A DNA stretch of 64,000 nt from Halorhabdus amylolytica (GTDB lineage Archaea; Halobacteriota; Halobacteria; Halobacteriales; Haloarculaceae). Below the pieces are notes generated by a model. That model was not told where the DNA came from. It saw nothing but the letters and a program-made list of their open reading frames with translations, and made no database searches. Shown piece by piece: positions 19,216 to 27,442 of the stretch (positions are counted from its first letter, which is position 1; each line of letters opens with the position of its first letter). The stretch spans positions 429,116 through 493,115 of the forward strand of contig NZ_SPQG01000001.1 in NCBI RefSeq assembly GCF_004944975.1, written 5' to 3'. Made by a program: the position numbers and the translations under genes.

Positions 19216-19968
19216 TCAATACTCGGTTCCCTTCCGCGCCGGGTGTCCCGCCTCTAACGGGTGGACCTGCTTCTCGACGTGACTGAGCAGGTCGGCTTCC
19301 CCTTCGAGGTACTTCGGGTACTCGTGGCCACCGGTCAAGACGAGTTCCAGTCCCTCCGGTTTCTCCGCGATCAGGCCGAGGACGTCCTCAGGGTCGATCA
19401 GGTCCCGGTTGGCCGCGTACAGCACCTCGTCAAGGATCAGCATGTGGACGCCGTCATCGGGATCGTCGTCGGGATCGAAGGGCGTCGTCAGATCGCTTTC
19501 GGCCGTGGCTTCGACGATCTCCCGGGCGCGTTCGAGCGCCGCTCGCGCCCGTGCGGCGTGCTCGTCGTCCTCGGTGTCGTCCATGAAGCCGTGCCAGCCG
19601 ACGTGACCGGTGTTCTCGATCGTGTACCCGGGGACGTGTGCGATCGCGTTGAACTCCCCGCGGACGCCCTCGACCGAGGGGGTCCCACCCTTCATAAACT
19701 GGAGGACGTGAACGCGATAACCGTGGCCGGCCGCACGCAGGCCCATCCCCAGGCTGGCTGTCGTCTTGCCCTTTCCATCACCCCACCACGCCTGGAGGAG
19801 GCCGAACGCCTCCGGCGCGGCAGGTTTGATCGCCTCGACGTCCGGAACGGCATCGGGTTCCGGTTCGTCGACCGTGTCGTCGGTCGTCAACTCCTCGCCT
19901 CGACGAGTCGTCGAATCTTCTCCCTGGTCAGCTGTCGATCCCTCGCCGTCAGTGGTATCTCGTGTCAT
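19216..19968 (-). CDS. cobO: Cob(I)yrinic acid a,c-diamide adenosyltransferase
   Basis: CobO (also called CobA or BtuR) transfers the adenosyl group of ATP to the reduced corrinoid. The P-loop lies in WWGDGKGKTTASLG (about 61-74), and LMLILDEV-type Walker B appears as HMLILDEVLYAANR. About 50 acidic and Ser/Thr-rich residues precede the domain, an extension absent from bacterial relatives. Its first four bases overlap the end of cbiA, indicating coupled translation. It acts between CbiA and CbiP, matching gene order. Confidence 0.95.
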   Translation of the reverse strand: MTRDTTDGEGSTADQGEDSTTRRGEELTTDDTVDEPEPDAVPDVEAIKPAAPEAFGLLQAWWGDGKGKTTASLGMGLRAAGHGYRVHVLQFMKGGTPSVEGVRGEFNAIAHVPGYTIENTGHVGWHGFMDDTEDDEHAARARAALERAREIVEATAESDLTTPFDPDDDPDDGVHMLILDEVLYAANRDLIDPEDVLGLIAEKPEGLELVLTGGHEYPKYLEGEADLLSHVEKQVHPLEAGHPARKGTEY

Positions 19969-21269
19969 CGTGATCGCTCCAGAAGCGTGTCGAACGCGCC
20001 GCTCTCGGCGTGGACGTGAGCGTAGGTCCCCAGCGTGTCGTACTCGCGGAGGCCGTCGCGCCCGTCGGCGATCCCTTCGCCGTCCACATCGAACGCCAGT
20101 GCTGCGTCGCCGTCGAGAGTGGTCGTCGAGTAGTGGAACTCGTGACCCCGCAACGTGTCGCCGGCATCCCCGATCGGCGTTCGTCGACCGACCGTCAACT
20201 CCACGTGGCCCAGCGCCTGGTATCGCTCCCGCATCTCGACGGTCGCCGGAAGGACTCCTGCCATATCGTGAGTCTCGCCGTCAGTCGTCGTCAGCGATTC
20301 CGCGAGCACCATGAATCCACCACACTCACCGTAGATGGGAAGGCCCTGGGCTGCCTTCTCGGCGAGAGTGGCAAGTGCCGGGCCCCCGGCCAGTTCCGCG
20401 GCGAAGCGTTCGGGATACCCGCCGGGCAGGTAGACAGCGTCAGCCTCGGGGATGTCGTCGCCGGCGACCGGCGAGAACGTGACGAGTTCGCCGGCGGCGG
20501 CCAGTCGCTGCCTGACCGCCGGATAGACGAACCGGAACGCCCGATCACGGGCCACCGCGACGCGCGGTTCCTCTCCGGCCCCAACGGTCTGCCGCGGTCC
20601 GGGATCGGGTGCGGGCTCGTCGGTGATCTCTCGAAGTCGCTCGATCCGGAGGTGGGCCCCCGCCCGATCGAGAGCCGCCTCGGATATCGCCGCCTCTTCA
20701 CCGAGGTGGAGTCCCAGGTGTCGATCGGAAATCTCCAGGTCCGAGTCGGGCAGGATCCGACCGCAATATTCGAGTTCGGATGGGAGTGCCTCGCGGATCG
20801 ACCGCTCGTGGCTGCCGCCGTGGGCCTGCTGTGCGATCACGCCCGCGACGCGAACGTCCAGCCCGTTTCGTTGCGCGTACGCCCGAAAGCCCAGCGCCGT
20901 CGCCGCGACGCTCTCGGCCCCGGCACTGGCGTCCACGACGAGGACGACCGGGAGATCCAGGGTCGCGGCCACGTCAGCGGTGCTACAACGCCCGCCGTCG
21001 TACAGCCCCATCACGCCCTCCACGACGCAGACGTCACCCTCGCCGCGGTGGTAGTTCCGACACAGTCCATCCTCGCCTTCGAGCCATGTGTCGAGCGTCC
21101 GAGAGGGCCGATCGACCACGGTCTCGTGATGGCTCGGGTCGATGAAGTCCGGTCCTGCTTTGGCGGGCTGGACGGATAACCCTTCACGCTGGAACGCCTG
21201 CATGACTGCCAGTGTGGCGACCGTCTTGCCCACGCCCGAGGCCGTCCCCCCGACGATCAGCCCCTTCAC
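19965..21269 (-). CDS. cbiA: Cobyrinic acid a,c-diamide synthase
   Basis: CbiA amidates the a and c side chains of cobyrinic acid, the first committed step in this window. The 434-residue protein starts at GTG 21269 (VKGLIVGGTASGVGKT), which places the P-loop at residues 7-16; an upstream in-frame extension reads like non-coding sequence. The C-terminal amidotransferase domain holds LPIYGECGGFMVLAES with the catalytic Cys. The start overlaps the end of cbiZ by four bases. Confidence 0.95.
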   Translation of the reverse strand: MKGLIVGGTASGVGKTVATLAVMQAFQREGLSVQPAKAGPDFIDPSHHETVVDRPSRTLDTWLEGEDGLCRNYHRGEGDVCVVEGVMGLYDGGRCSTADVAATLDLPVVLVVDASAGAESVAATALGFRAYAQRNGLDVRVAGVIAQQAHGGSHERSIREALPSELEYCGRILPDSDLEISDRHLGLHLGEEAAISEAALDRAGAHLRIERLREITDEPAPDPGPRQTVGAGEEPRVAVARDRAFRFVYPAVRQRLAAAGELVTFSPVAGDDIPEADAVYLPGGYPERFAAELAGGPALATLAEKAAQGLPIYGECGGFMVLAESLTTTDGETHDMAGVLPATVEMRERYQALGHVELTVGRRTPIGDAGDTLRGHEFHYSTTTLDGDAALAFDVDGEGIADGRDGLREYDTLGTYAHVHAESGAFDTLLERSR

Positions 21270-21991
21270 GGCTCGAACACCTCCGCACGCTCGATTGTGA
21301 CATCCCCGTGTTCGGCGTCGGCGACGCTGCCAGGCGGCTCCCGGTCGTCGTACCGCGACCGGAAACTCGCCGTGATCGCCTCCCGGACGCACGCTCTCGT
21401 CGCGCGACCGACGGGCGTGGCGCTTCCCGTGTACCGGGCGGACTCTCCGGCTGGATCGGAAGCGACGACGATAGCATCACTCGTCGTCCCGGTGAATCCA
21501 GCGAGTTCGAGAAGCGTTGCCGTCCGCGCCTCGGCGGCGATAGCGACCAGGTTCGCCATCCCCGCATCGGTCAACGCGTGCGTCGTCCCGACGAAGAGGT
21601 TGACCGTGCCGGGTCGCGGCGGTCCGTCCGGTCGGTCGATGTCCTCGGCGTCGACCCGCCGCTCGTCGGGGTCGAACAACAACGTCGTGGGGTTCGAGAG
21701 TCCGACAGTGGCGAGGACGGTGACAGGAGCGGCCCGGGCTCCTGTCGCATGGCGCTGGTCGACGCCTGTCAGCAGGACCGGTCCCTCCGCCGCGTCGAAC
21801 CCGGCCTTGTCGAGTCGCTGTTCGACATCCACCCGGATGTTCGTCGGGTTCCAGCCCTCCGGGACCGTACAGTTGAAAGCCACGTCCGCCCGACAGAACC
21901 CGCCGTCCCAGCCCGTCGAGAGCCACCGGGTTTCCGGACGGGCGACTCGAAGGATGTCTTCGGATCGCGTCGTCTCGAAGCATTCAGACAT
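21266..21991 (-). CDS. cbiZ: Adenosylcobinamide amidohydrolase
   Basis: CbiZ cleaves adenosylcobinamide to adenosylcobyric acid, which allows archaea to remodel scavenged corrinoids. The 241-residue protein shows family segments VARPETRWLSTGWDGG, FNCTVPEGWNP, LLTGVDQRHATGAR and GTVNLFVGTTHALTDAGMAN. Its position among de novo genes and beside BtuCDF says that the cluster handles both synthesis and salvage. It overlaps cobD upstream and cbiA downstream. Confidence 0.93.
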   Translation of the reverse strand: MSECFETTRSEDILRVARPETRWLSTGWDGGFCRADVAFNCTVPEGWNPTNIRVDVEQRLDKAGFDAAEGPVLLTGVDQRHATGARAAPVTVLATVGLSNPTTLLFDPDERRVDAEDIDRPDGPPRPGTVNLFVGTTHALTDAGMANLVAIAAEARTATLLELAGFTGTTSDAIVVASDPAGESARYTGSATPVGRATRACVREAITASFRSRYDDREPPGSVADAEHGDVTIERAEVFEP

Positions 21992-22994
21992 CCGCGAACA
22001 CCTCCAGCGTCCGGTCGGTCGCCGCCCGGTCTCGCACGGCGATTCTGACGTGATCGTCCAGTCCCCGGAAGGTGCGTGCGTCCCGGAGAGCGACGCCGTG
22101 TTCGGCCGCGGTGTCGAGTACCGCGTCGACGCCCGGATCGTCGACTTCCACCAGCAGGAACGGCGCCGCCGACGGGTAGATGTCGAACCGATCGCCCAGT
22201 CCGTCCCGAAGACGCTGGCGTTCCCGACGGACTCGACGACGGGTCGCCGTGACGAATCCCGATTGACGCATGCAATACCGGCCAGTCGAAAGCGCCGGAG
22301 AACTCACGTTCCAGGGCCGTCGGGCCGCGAGCATCGCTTCGCGCATCTCGTCGGTCGCGACCGCGAAACCGGCGCGGATCCCGGGCAGACCGAACAGCTT
22401 CGTCAGCGAGCGTGCGACTGTCACGCCCGGCGCCCCGGCAAGTGACACCTCCTCGGTGAACCCGAGGAACGCCTCGTCGAGAAGTAAGTGCGTGTCGGAC
22501 TTGCGGCACCGCTCGGCGAATGCAACCAGGTCCTCGCGGGCATAGAGCCTCCCGGTCGGGTTGTTCGGGTGACAGACGATCGCCAGCGCGTGATCGGCTG
22601 GGTCGACAGTGAGGACTTCTTCGTGGGCAACGAACGACGGGTCGGCCCCCTGCAGTCGCGCCTCCCTGGCGTAGGACCCGAAACTCGGCGCGGGAACGAG
22701 GACGGAGTCGCCCGGGTCGACCGCGAGGTCGATGGTCAACCTGATCGCCGCCAGGCCACCCGGTGTCGGGACGACCGCCCCCGGATCACAGTCGACGTAC
22801 TCGGCGGCCGCCTCCCGGTAGGCATCCGGCGGTTCGGTTGGGTAACGTTGGGCGTCATGGAAGGCTTCCCGGTAGACGTTTTCGACGCCATCGGGTGTTC
22901 GAGCGTTGACGTTCGCACTCAGGTCCAGCACGTCCGGGTCGTCGCTGCCGCCGTGTTCGACGCGGCCGACGTCGCGGGCCCGGTCGCGATTCAC
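21984..22994 (-). CDS. cobD: Threonine-phosphate decarboxylase
   Basis: A fold-type I PLP enzyme of the aminotransferase class I/II family, 336 residues. In this setting it is CobD, which decarboxylates threonine phosphate to aminopropanol phosphate, the linker of the nucleotide loop. The PLP lysine lies in SLTKLFGLPGIRAGFA (about residues 195-210), and HPNNPTGRLY and LLDEAFLGF are conserved. Histidinol-phosphate aminotransferase is the close alternative on sequence alone; context decides. GTG start overlapping the cobT stop codon. Confidence 0.88.
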   Translation of the reverse strand: MNRDRARDVGRVEHGGSDDPDVLDLSANVNARTPDGVENVYREAFHDAQRYPTEPPDAYREAAAEYVDCDPGAVVPTPGGLAAIRLTIDLAVDPGDSVLVPAPSFGSYAREARLQGADPSFVAHEEVLTVDPADHALAIVCHPNNPTGRLYAREDLVAFAERCRKSDTHLLLDEAFLGFTEEVSLAGAPGVTVARSLTKLFGLPGIRAGFAVATDEMREAMLAARRPWNVSSPALSTGRYCMRQSGFVTATRRRVRRERQRLRDGLGDRFDIYPSAAPFLLVEVDDPGVDAVLDTAAEHGVALRDARTFRGLDDHVRIAVRDRAATDRTLEVFADV

Positions 22995-23995
22995 GACGGG
23001 GCCCCCAGCAGTCGGTCGTACAGTGTCACAGTTCGATCACGGACTGCGTCCAGGTCGATCCCGCGTCGCCGCGCCAGAGTGAGTCCACCACCCATCCCGA
23101 CGCCCTCCTTGCCCTCGCCGGCCGCGAATCGCTCGATCCCGGCGTGTCCACAGTCCTCGAACTCGGGGTCGGTCGCCGTCAGCGAGAGGTCCAGCGCATC
23201 GGCCGTCGTCTCGACGCTCGCCGTGGGATCGTCGGCGACGTAACTGGTCGTGGCGAGTTCGAGCGGCGCCTCAATCCCGGCGTGGCGGACCAGCGAAGCA
23301 GCCGCGATAAGTTGTGTCCCGCCGGCGAGCGTGACTGACGTCCCCGCCGACAACGCGCCCGCGACCAACCCCGCGACGCTCGCGAGCACGGGATCGCCCT
23401 GCGAGCGGACGGCCCGCCGGGGGTCGCCGGCCAAATCGCCCGTCTCGAATCCGCTCTCGGCGAGACCCGCCTCGACGACTGCTCCCTTTCGCTCTGTGGG
23501 GTTCTCCGGCAACGACGAGGAGACAGACAGATCGACGCCGAGCGCCCGGGCGACACCCAACGCAGTGGTCGTCCCGCCGGGGATCGTCTCGCCGACGTAC
23601 AGCCGATCGTCCGACTTGCTCGCGAGATCCTCGCCGATCGTCCGGGAGCGGTCCCAGATCGCCCCGGCGTTCGGGACCGGTTCCGCCGTCCGCGCGTCGC
23701 CACCCGAATCCGAGGCGACGGATCGCGTCGTGATCCCCGGCTCGACCGCCATTCCGGCATCAATCACTTCGACCTCGAACCCGACGAGTTCGCGGACGGC
23801 CCGAGTGACGAGTGCCGGGGTCGGACACCCGCTCGGACTGACCGGAACGGTCGGCGCGTCGATCGGTTTCCCTTCGAGGAGGATCTCCGCGTCAGCCGTC
23901 GGTGTCGTCCTCATCGCCCCCGGATCGGCCCCGGCGGCACTGATCCCCTCGATCCGTGCCGTCTCGGTCGTCCCGGCGACCAGCACGAACGTCAC
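22991..23995 (-). CDS. cobT: Nicotinate-nucleotide-dimethylbenzimidazole phosphoribosyltransferase family protein (archaeal CobT)
   Basis: A 334-residue member of the archaeal CobT-like family that activates the lower-ligand base as its alpha-riboside phosphate. Typical segments are VAGTTETARIEGISAAGADP at the N-terminus, VSPSGCPTPALVTRAV, YVGETIPGGTTTALGVARAL, and AGGTQLIAAASLVRH. The base used cannot be read from the sequence. It starts with GTG inside the cobY stop region and is followed by cobD with a similar overlap. Confidence 0.9.
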   Translation of the reverse strand: MTFVLVAGTTETARIEGISAAGADPGAMRTTPTADAEILLEGKPIDAPTVPVSPSGCPTPALVTRAVRELVGFEVEVIDAGMAVEPGITTRSVASDSGGDARTAEPVPNAGAIWDRSRTIGEDLASKSDDRLYVGETIPGGTTTALGVARALGVDLSVSSSLPENPTERKGAVVEAGLAESGFETGDLAGDPRRAVRSQGDPVLASVAGLVAGALSAGTSVTLAGGTQLIAAASLVRHAGIEAPLELATTSYVADDPTASVETTADALDLSLTATDPEFEDCGHAGIERFAAGEGKEGVGMGGGLTLARRRGIDLDAVRDRTVTLYDRLLGAPS

Positions 23996-24558
23996 GGAAT
24001 CACTCCCGAGCGAAGGAGGGCCTGGGCGATCCGTGCATCGCGAACCCGGTTGACGTTGACTGCAAGCCGCGGGTTCTCGAAGACGACACGTCGATCATTG
24101 GCGCTTTCCGCGATCACGTTGACACCTGCGGGGGCGATATCCGGCTCGTCAGGGATCGTCGTGTCGTTGCTTACACCGTACTGTCGTTTGCTCTCTGTCG
24201 GAACACATACTGTCATTGAACTACCTTCGAAGGAATTGCTGATCGAATCGACCGTTTTTCCGTCGAGTAACGGCAGATCGGCAGCGACGGTCAGGGCCGG
24301 TGGTTCGACCCGTTCGAGCGCGTACTGGAGATCGGCGACGTACCCCTCGCCCGGTGCGTCGATCGTCGGCAGCGTGACGTGCGCTCGGGTTCGCGGGGCG
24401 TGTGGGGATGTGACGGCGTAACACCGTTCGATCGAACTCGCCGCGAGCGCGTCGACGACGCGATCGACCAGCGGCCGCCCATCGATCTCGACGAGTGGTT
24501 TCTCCCGGTCGAGATCGAGACGGGTCCCGCGACCGCCACACATCAGGAGAGCGTCCAC
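23992..24558 (-). CDS. cobY: Adenosylcobinamide-phosphate guanylyltransferase
   Basis: CobY is the archaeal replacement for bacterial CobU and transfers GMP to adenosylcobinamide phosphate. Starting at GTG 24558 gives 188 residues, beginning VDALLMCGGRGTRLD with the nucleotidyltransferase signature, then KPLVEIDGRPLVDRVV, DLPLLDG and NVNRVRDARIAQAL near the end. The in-frame sequence upstream is Arg-rich and overlaps cobS, so it is a shadow. The stretch around 24090-24270 uses more A- and T-ending codons than the rest of the gene. Confidence 0.92.
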   Translation of the reverse strand: MDALLMCGGRGTRLDLDREKPLVEIDGRPLVDRVVDALAASSIERCYAVTSPHAPRTRAHVTLPTIDAPGEGYVADLQYALERVEPPALTVAADLPLLDGKTVDSISNSFEGSSMTVCVPTESKRQYGVSNDTTIPDEPDIAPAGVNVIAESANDRRVVFENPRLAVNVNRVRDARIAQALLRSGVIP

Positions 24559-25283
24559 GCGATCACCCCCGCGTGCAGTCCGACGACCCGGGCGAGTTCC
24601 GCGGTCGCACCCATGACGTCGCCGTCGACGCCGCCGAGCGTCCGCCTGGCCCACAGGACGGTCGGTACGGTACAGGCCAGCGCCGCAGCGCCTGCGACGA
24701 ACGCCGACGGATGCGGCCACGTCAGCAGGACCGCGGGGACGGCGACGGCGACCGGGGCGATCACGTTTCGGGGATCGAGACGGCCGGTGAACTGTGCGCC
24801 AAGGCCGTCGTGGGTGGCGGTCCCGAGACACGTCGCGAGCGCGACGGCACCCTTCGCCCCAACTTCGGCCGCAACGACGATCAGGACAGCACGCGCCGGG
24901 AACTGTGCCAGCGCGTATCCCGCTGTCGTCAGTGCGACGAAGACGAGTGCGACGCCGGCAACCGCGCCGACGCCGACGGTCGTATCGGCCAGCACCTCGC
25001 GACGGCGTTCACGATCGCCGTGAACGACGGCCGCGTCGCCCAGGTCGGCCACCCCGTCGAGGTGATTGATCCCAGTCAGTACATACAGCCAGGCGACGAA
25101 TCCGAACGCCGCGGTGGCGGGCGGGACGGGCGCGAGCAACGGGAGCACCGCCAGGCCGCCGATCAGGTACCCGACCAGCGGGAACGTCGCCGGTCGCGAC
25201 CGGAAGGCGTCCCACGCGGCCTCGTCGTGACCCAACGGCAACCGCGTGAGGAAACCCACCGCGCCGCGGATCGCGTTCAACAT
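24543..25283 (-). CDS. cobS: Adenosylcobinamide-GDP ribazoletransferase (cobalamin synthase)
   Basis: CobS joins adenosylcobinamide-GDP with the alpha-riboside (phosphate) in the membrane, the final assembly step. The product from ATG 25283 has 246 residues with about six membrane segments. The acidic catalytic motif GINHLDGVADLGDA lies at about 71-84, and VGAKGAVALATCLGTATHDG later. The ATG lies within the last codons of cbiB, an overlap of seven bases. An upstream in-frame extension is antisense-like and rejected. Confidence 0.93.
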   Translation of the reverse strand: MLNAIRGAVGFLTRLPLGHDEAAWDAFRSRPATFPLVGYLIGGLAVLPLLAPVPPATAAFGFVAWLYVLTGINHLDGVADLGDAAVVHGDRERRREVLADTTVGVGAVAGVALVFVALTTAGYALAQFPARAVLIVVAAEVGAKGAVALATCLGTATHDGLGAQFTGRLDPRNVIAPVAVAVPAVLLTWPHPSAFVAGAAALACTVPTVLWARRTLGGVDGDVMGATAELARVVGLHAGVIAWTLS

Positions 25284-26251
25284 GGCGAGACCCCCACGAC
25301 GAGCGCGAGCGCGTTCGGGGTGAACCGGACGCTCGCGAGGATAACGGCGACGAGTCCAGCGATCGCGCCCGCGATTGCGACGATCCGGACAGCCAGGATG
25401 GCCCCATCCACGTCCGGCAGTTCCGCGTCCGGGTTCAGAACGTAGACGCCGGGCTTCTCCAGGCGGACGTCCAGGACGGCGCCGAGCGTCGCCATCGGCC
25501 ACCCGGAGTTGGGCGAGGGCGGCGCGTCCTGCCATCGTCGTGCGCTCCGGAACGCGGACGGATCGCGTGCGGCCACTGCGATGAGGATCGCCGAGAGTCG
25601 AGCGGGGAACCACATCACGAGGTCGTCCAGGCGTGCGCTCGCCCAGCCGATCGGTTTCCCGTGATAACCCAGCATCGAATCGAGCGTGTTGAGGGCCTTC
25701 ACCCAGACCGCGGCGGCGACGCCGACCGACAGCGACAGTTGCGATCCCAGGACGAACGCCGAGAGCGGGGCCACGAACCCGTCCGCGAGGTTCTCTGCCA
25801 GGCTCTCGACGGCCCCGCTTCGGAGTTGTCCGGGGGAAAGAGACGTCGGGTCCCGGCCCACGAGGGCGAGAATAGCCTCGCGGGCGCGCTCGATGTTGGT
25901 CTCGCTGGCGTCGATCACCTCCCGGGCGCTGACCAGAAGGCGACGCAGACTGATCGTGCTGAATAACAAGAGGGCAGCGAGAATCGACCCTGCGAACGAC
26001 GGGAGGGACGCGATCGTCACCGACGTGAGACCGGCCACGCCTGCGGGGGCGAGTACTGCGACGAGGACGCCGACGAGCCGCGGCGTCGGCCACTCCCGAT
26101 CGAGAAGAGCGATCGCTCGCCCGAACAGGGCAACGGGGTGGATCGACTCCGGTACCTCGCCGACCGTGGCGTCCAGTGCGAGTGCGACGACGACACACAG
26201 CGGTGGCTCGACGCGGAACGCGAGTCCGGCGATCGCCACCCCACCACTCAT
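25277..26251 (-). CDS. cbiB: Adenosylcobinamide-phosphate synthase
   Basis: CbiB amidates adenosylcobyric acid with aminopropanol (phosphate) to form adenosylcobinamide (phosphate). It is a polytopic membrane protein of 324 residues. Conserved segments are ALALDATVGEVPESIHPVAL, LVGRDPTSLSPGQLRSGAVE, ESLAENLADGFVAPLSAFV and LNTLDSMLGYHGKPIGWASA. It starts three bases after the btuF stop codon and its end overlaps cobS. Confidence 0.94.
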   Translation of the reverse strand: MSGGVAIAGLAFRVEPPLCVVVALALDATVGEVPESIHPVALFGRAIALLDREWPTPRLVGVLVAVLAPAGVAGLTSVTIASLPSFAGSILAALLLFSTISLRRLLVSAREVIDASETNIERAREAILALVGRDPTSLSPGQLRSGAVESLAENLADGFVAPLSAFVLGSQLSLSVGVAAAVWVKALNTLDSMLGYHGKPIGWASARLDDLVMWFPARLSAILIAVAARDPSAFRSARRWQDAPPSPNSGWPMATLGAVLDVRLEKPGVYVLNPDAELPDVDGAILAVRIVAIAGAIAGLVAVILASVRFTPNALALVVGVSPC

Positions 26252-26254
26252 ATC

Positions 26255-27403
26255 TCAGCGGCTCCTGGCGAGCGCTCCAACGCCGACCAGCGCGAGAATC
26301 GCCGTCACGACGCCGAATCCGGGACCGGACGTCGATGTCGTGTCCGTGGCCGTCCCGAAGGTCTGGTTGGTCTCGAGTGTGACTGACTCGTCAGTGGTCC
26401 TTCCAGCAACCGTTTCCGTCGTGGCTTCGCGGTCACACACTGGCGAGGAGACGGAAGACGGATCGACGGTCACATTCGTGGTCGTCTCGGGGTGGAACGC
26501 CGTGGCCATCGTCTCCAACGGCTGGACCACACGCGGTCCCGGCTGGTGCATGAAGTTCCGTTCGACGCGAAGGACCTGACCCTCCTGGATCGCGGTCGTC
26601 CTGTTGATCTCGGGGCCTGACGGGACCTCGACCCCCGACGGGACGACGATCCAGTCGGGATCCTCGTTGACGATCACTTCAGTGTTGATGATGTCGTATT
26701 CGCTGATGTTAGCGGCGGTGGCGACGTTCTCTCCACCGGCCGCGTCGATGACGTCGCCGATAAACGTCTCCGATCCGGCCGTGTAGCCGCCACCCAGCGT
26801 GTAGAGGACTGTCGGTCGCTGTTCGTCCTCGGTCGCCGCCCGGTACGCTTCGAGCGTCGCCTGTGTCCGGGCACCCACCTCGCGAGCGGCGTCGTACTCG
26901 CCGACGAGTCGACCCGTCAGGTGCGTCTTCTCGACGACGTCGGCGATCGAGGCCGCCTGTTCGAAGCGATAGACCGTCAACCCCGCGTTCCTGAGTTTCT
27001 CGACGGCGTCCTCACTGACCACGTTCGGCGCGAGCACGAGGTCGGGTTTGAGACCGACGATCCTCTCGATCTGCGGTTGCCCTTGCTCGTTGACGACATT
27101 CTCCTTGTCCGTCGAACCGTCGAGATACTCGGTGTGATACCTGACGGGCATCCCGACCACCTTGTCCTGAGCCCCGATCTCCCACATCACCTGGGCGGCA
27201 CTGGGCGCGAGAACGACCACGTCCTCGGGTTCCTCCTCGACAGTCACCGTCGCCCCGTTGGCGTCGGTGACCTCGATCGGATAGGCGCAATCGACGGTCG
27301 TCGGGCTTCCGTCGGGCTGACCGGCGGCGGGACCGAGGCCCGCCCCGACCAGCCCGGCGATCAATACGACCGCGGCGAGGACGCCGACGGCAGTTCGCCT
27401 CAT
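26255..27403 (-). CDS. btuF: ABC transporter substrate-binding protein, BtuF-like, PGF-CTERM anchored
   Basis: A 382-residue secreted binding protein for a corrinoid or similar metal chelate. A Sec-type signal covers about residues 1-30. The periplasmic-binding fold has EEPEDVVVLAPSAAQVMWEI and IERIVGLKPDLVLAPNVV. After a Thr/Ser-rich linker, the C-terminus ends with GPGFGVVTAILALVGVGALA plus Arg residues, a PGF-CTERM signal that archaeosortase ArtA processes to anchor proteins. I chose ATG 27403 over GTG 27409. It heads the minus-strand cobalamin operon and diverges from btuC across about 40 bases. Confidence 0.9.
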   Translation of the reverse strand: MRRTAVGVLAAVVLIAGLVGAGLGPAAGQPDGSPTTVDCAYPIEVTDANGATVTVEEEPEDVVVLAPSAAQVMWEIGAQDKVVGMPVRYHTEYLDGSTDKENVVNEQGQPQIERIVGLKPDLVLAPNVVSEDAVEKLRNAGLTVYRFEQAASIADVVEKTHLTGRLVGEYDAAREVGARTQATLEAYRAATEDEQRPTVLYTLGGGYTAGSETFIGDVIDAAGGENVATAANISEYDIINTEVIVNEDPDWIVVPSGVEVPSGPEINRTTAIQEGQVLRVERNFMHQPGPRVVQPLETMATAFHPETTTNVTVDPSSVSSPVCDREATTETVAGRTTDESVTLETNQTFGTATDTTSTSGPGFGVVTAILALVGVGALARSR

Positions 27404-27424
27404 GTACACCCGCTGTGAGCTTGT

Positions 27425-27441
27425 TCAATAAGTACTTACCT
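27425..27441. promoter_or_regulatory. Compact divergent promoter between btuF and btuC
   Basis: The 39 bases between the two start codons contain a perfect palindrome TAAGTACTTA (27429-27438) within the AT-rich run TTCAATAAGTACTTACCTAA. Both TATA elements must lie here or inside the neighbouring gene, so the palindrome overlaps promoter space for both directions and could be an operator. This is inference from position and symmetry. Confidence 0.4.
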
Positions 27442-27442
27442 A

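Noticed and set aside
27404-27442. A cobalamin riboswitch between btuF and btuC
   Set aside because: The space is far too short for the conserved core, and this riboswitch is not typical of archaea.
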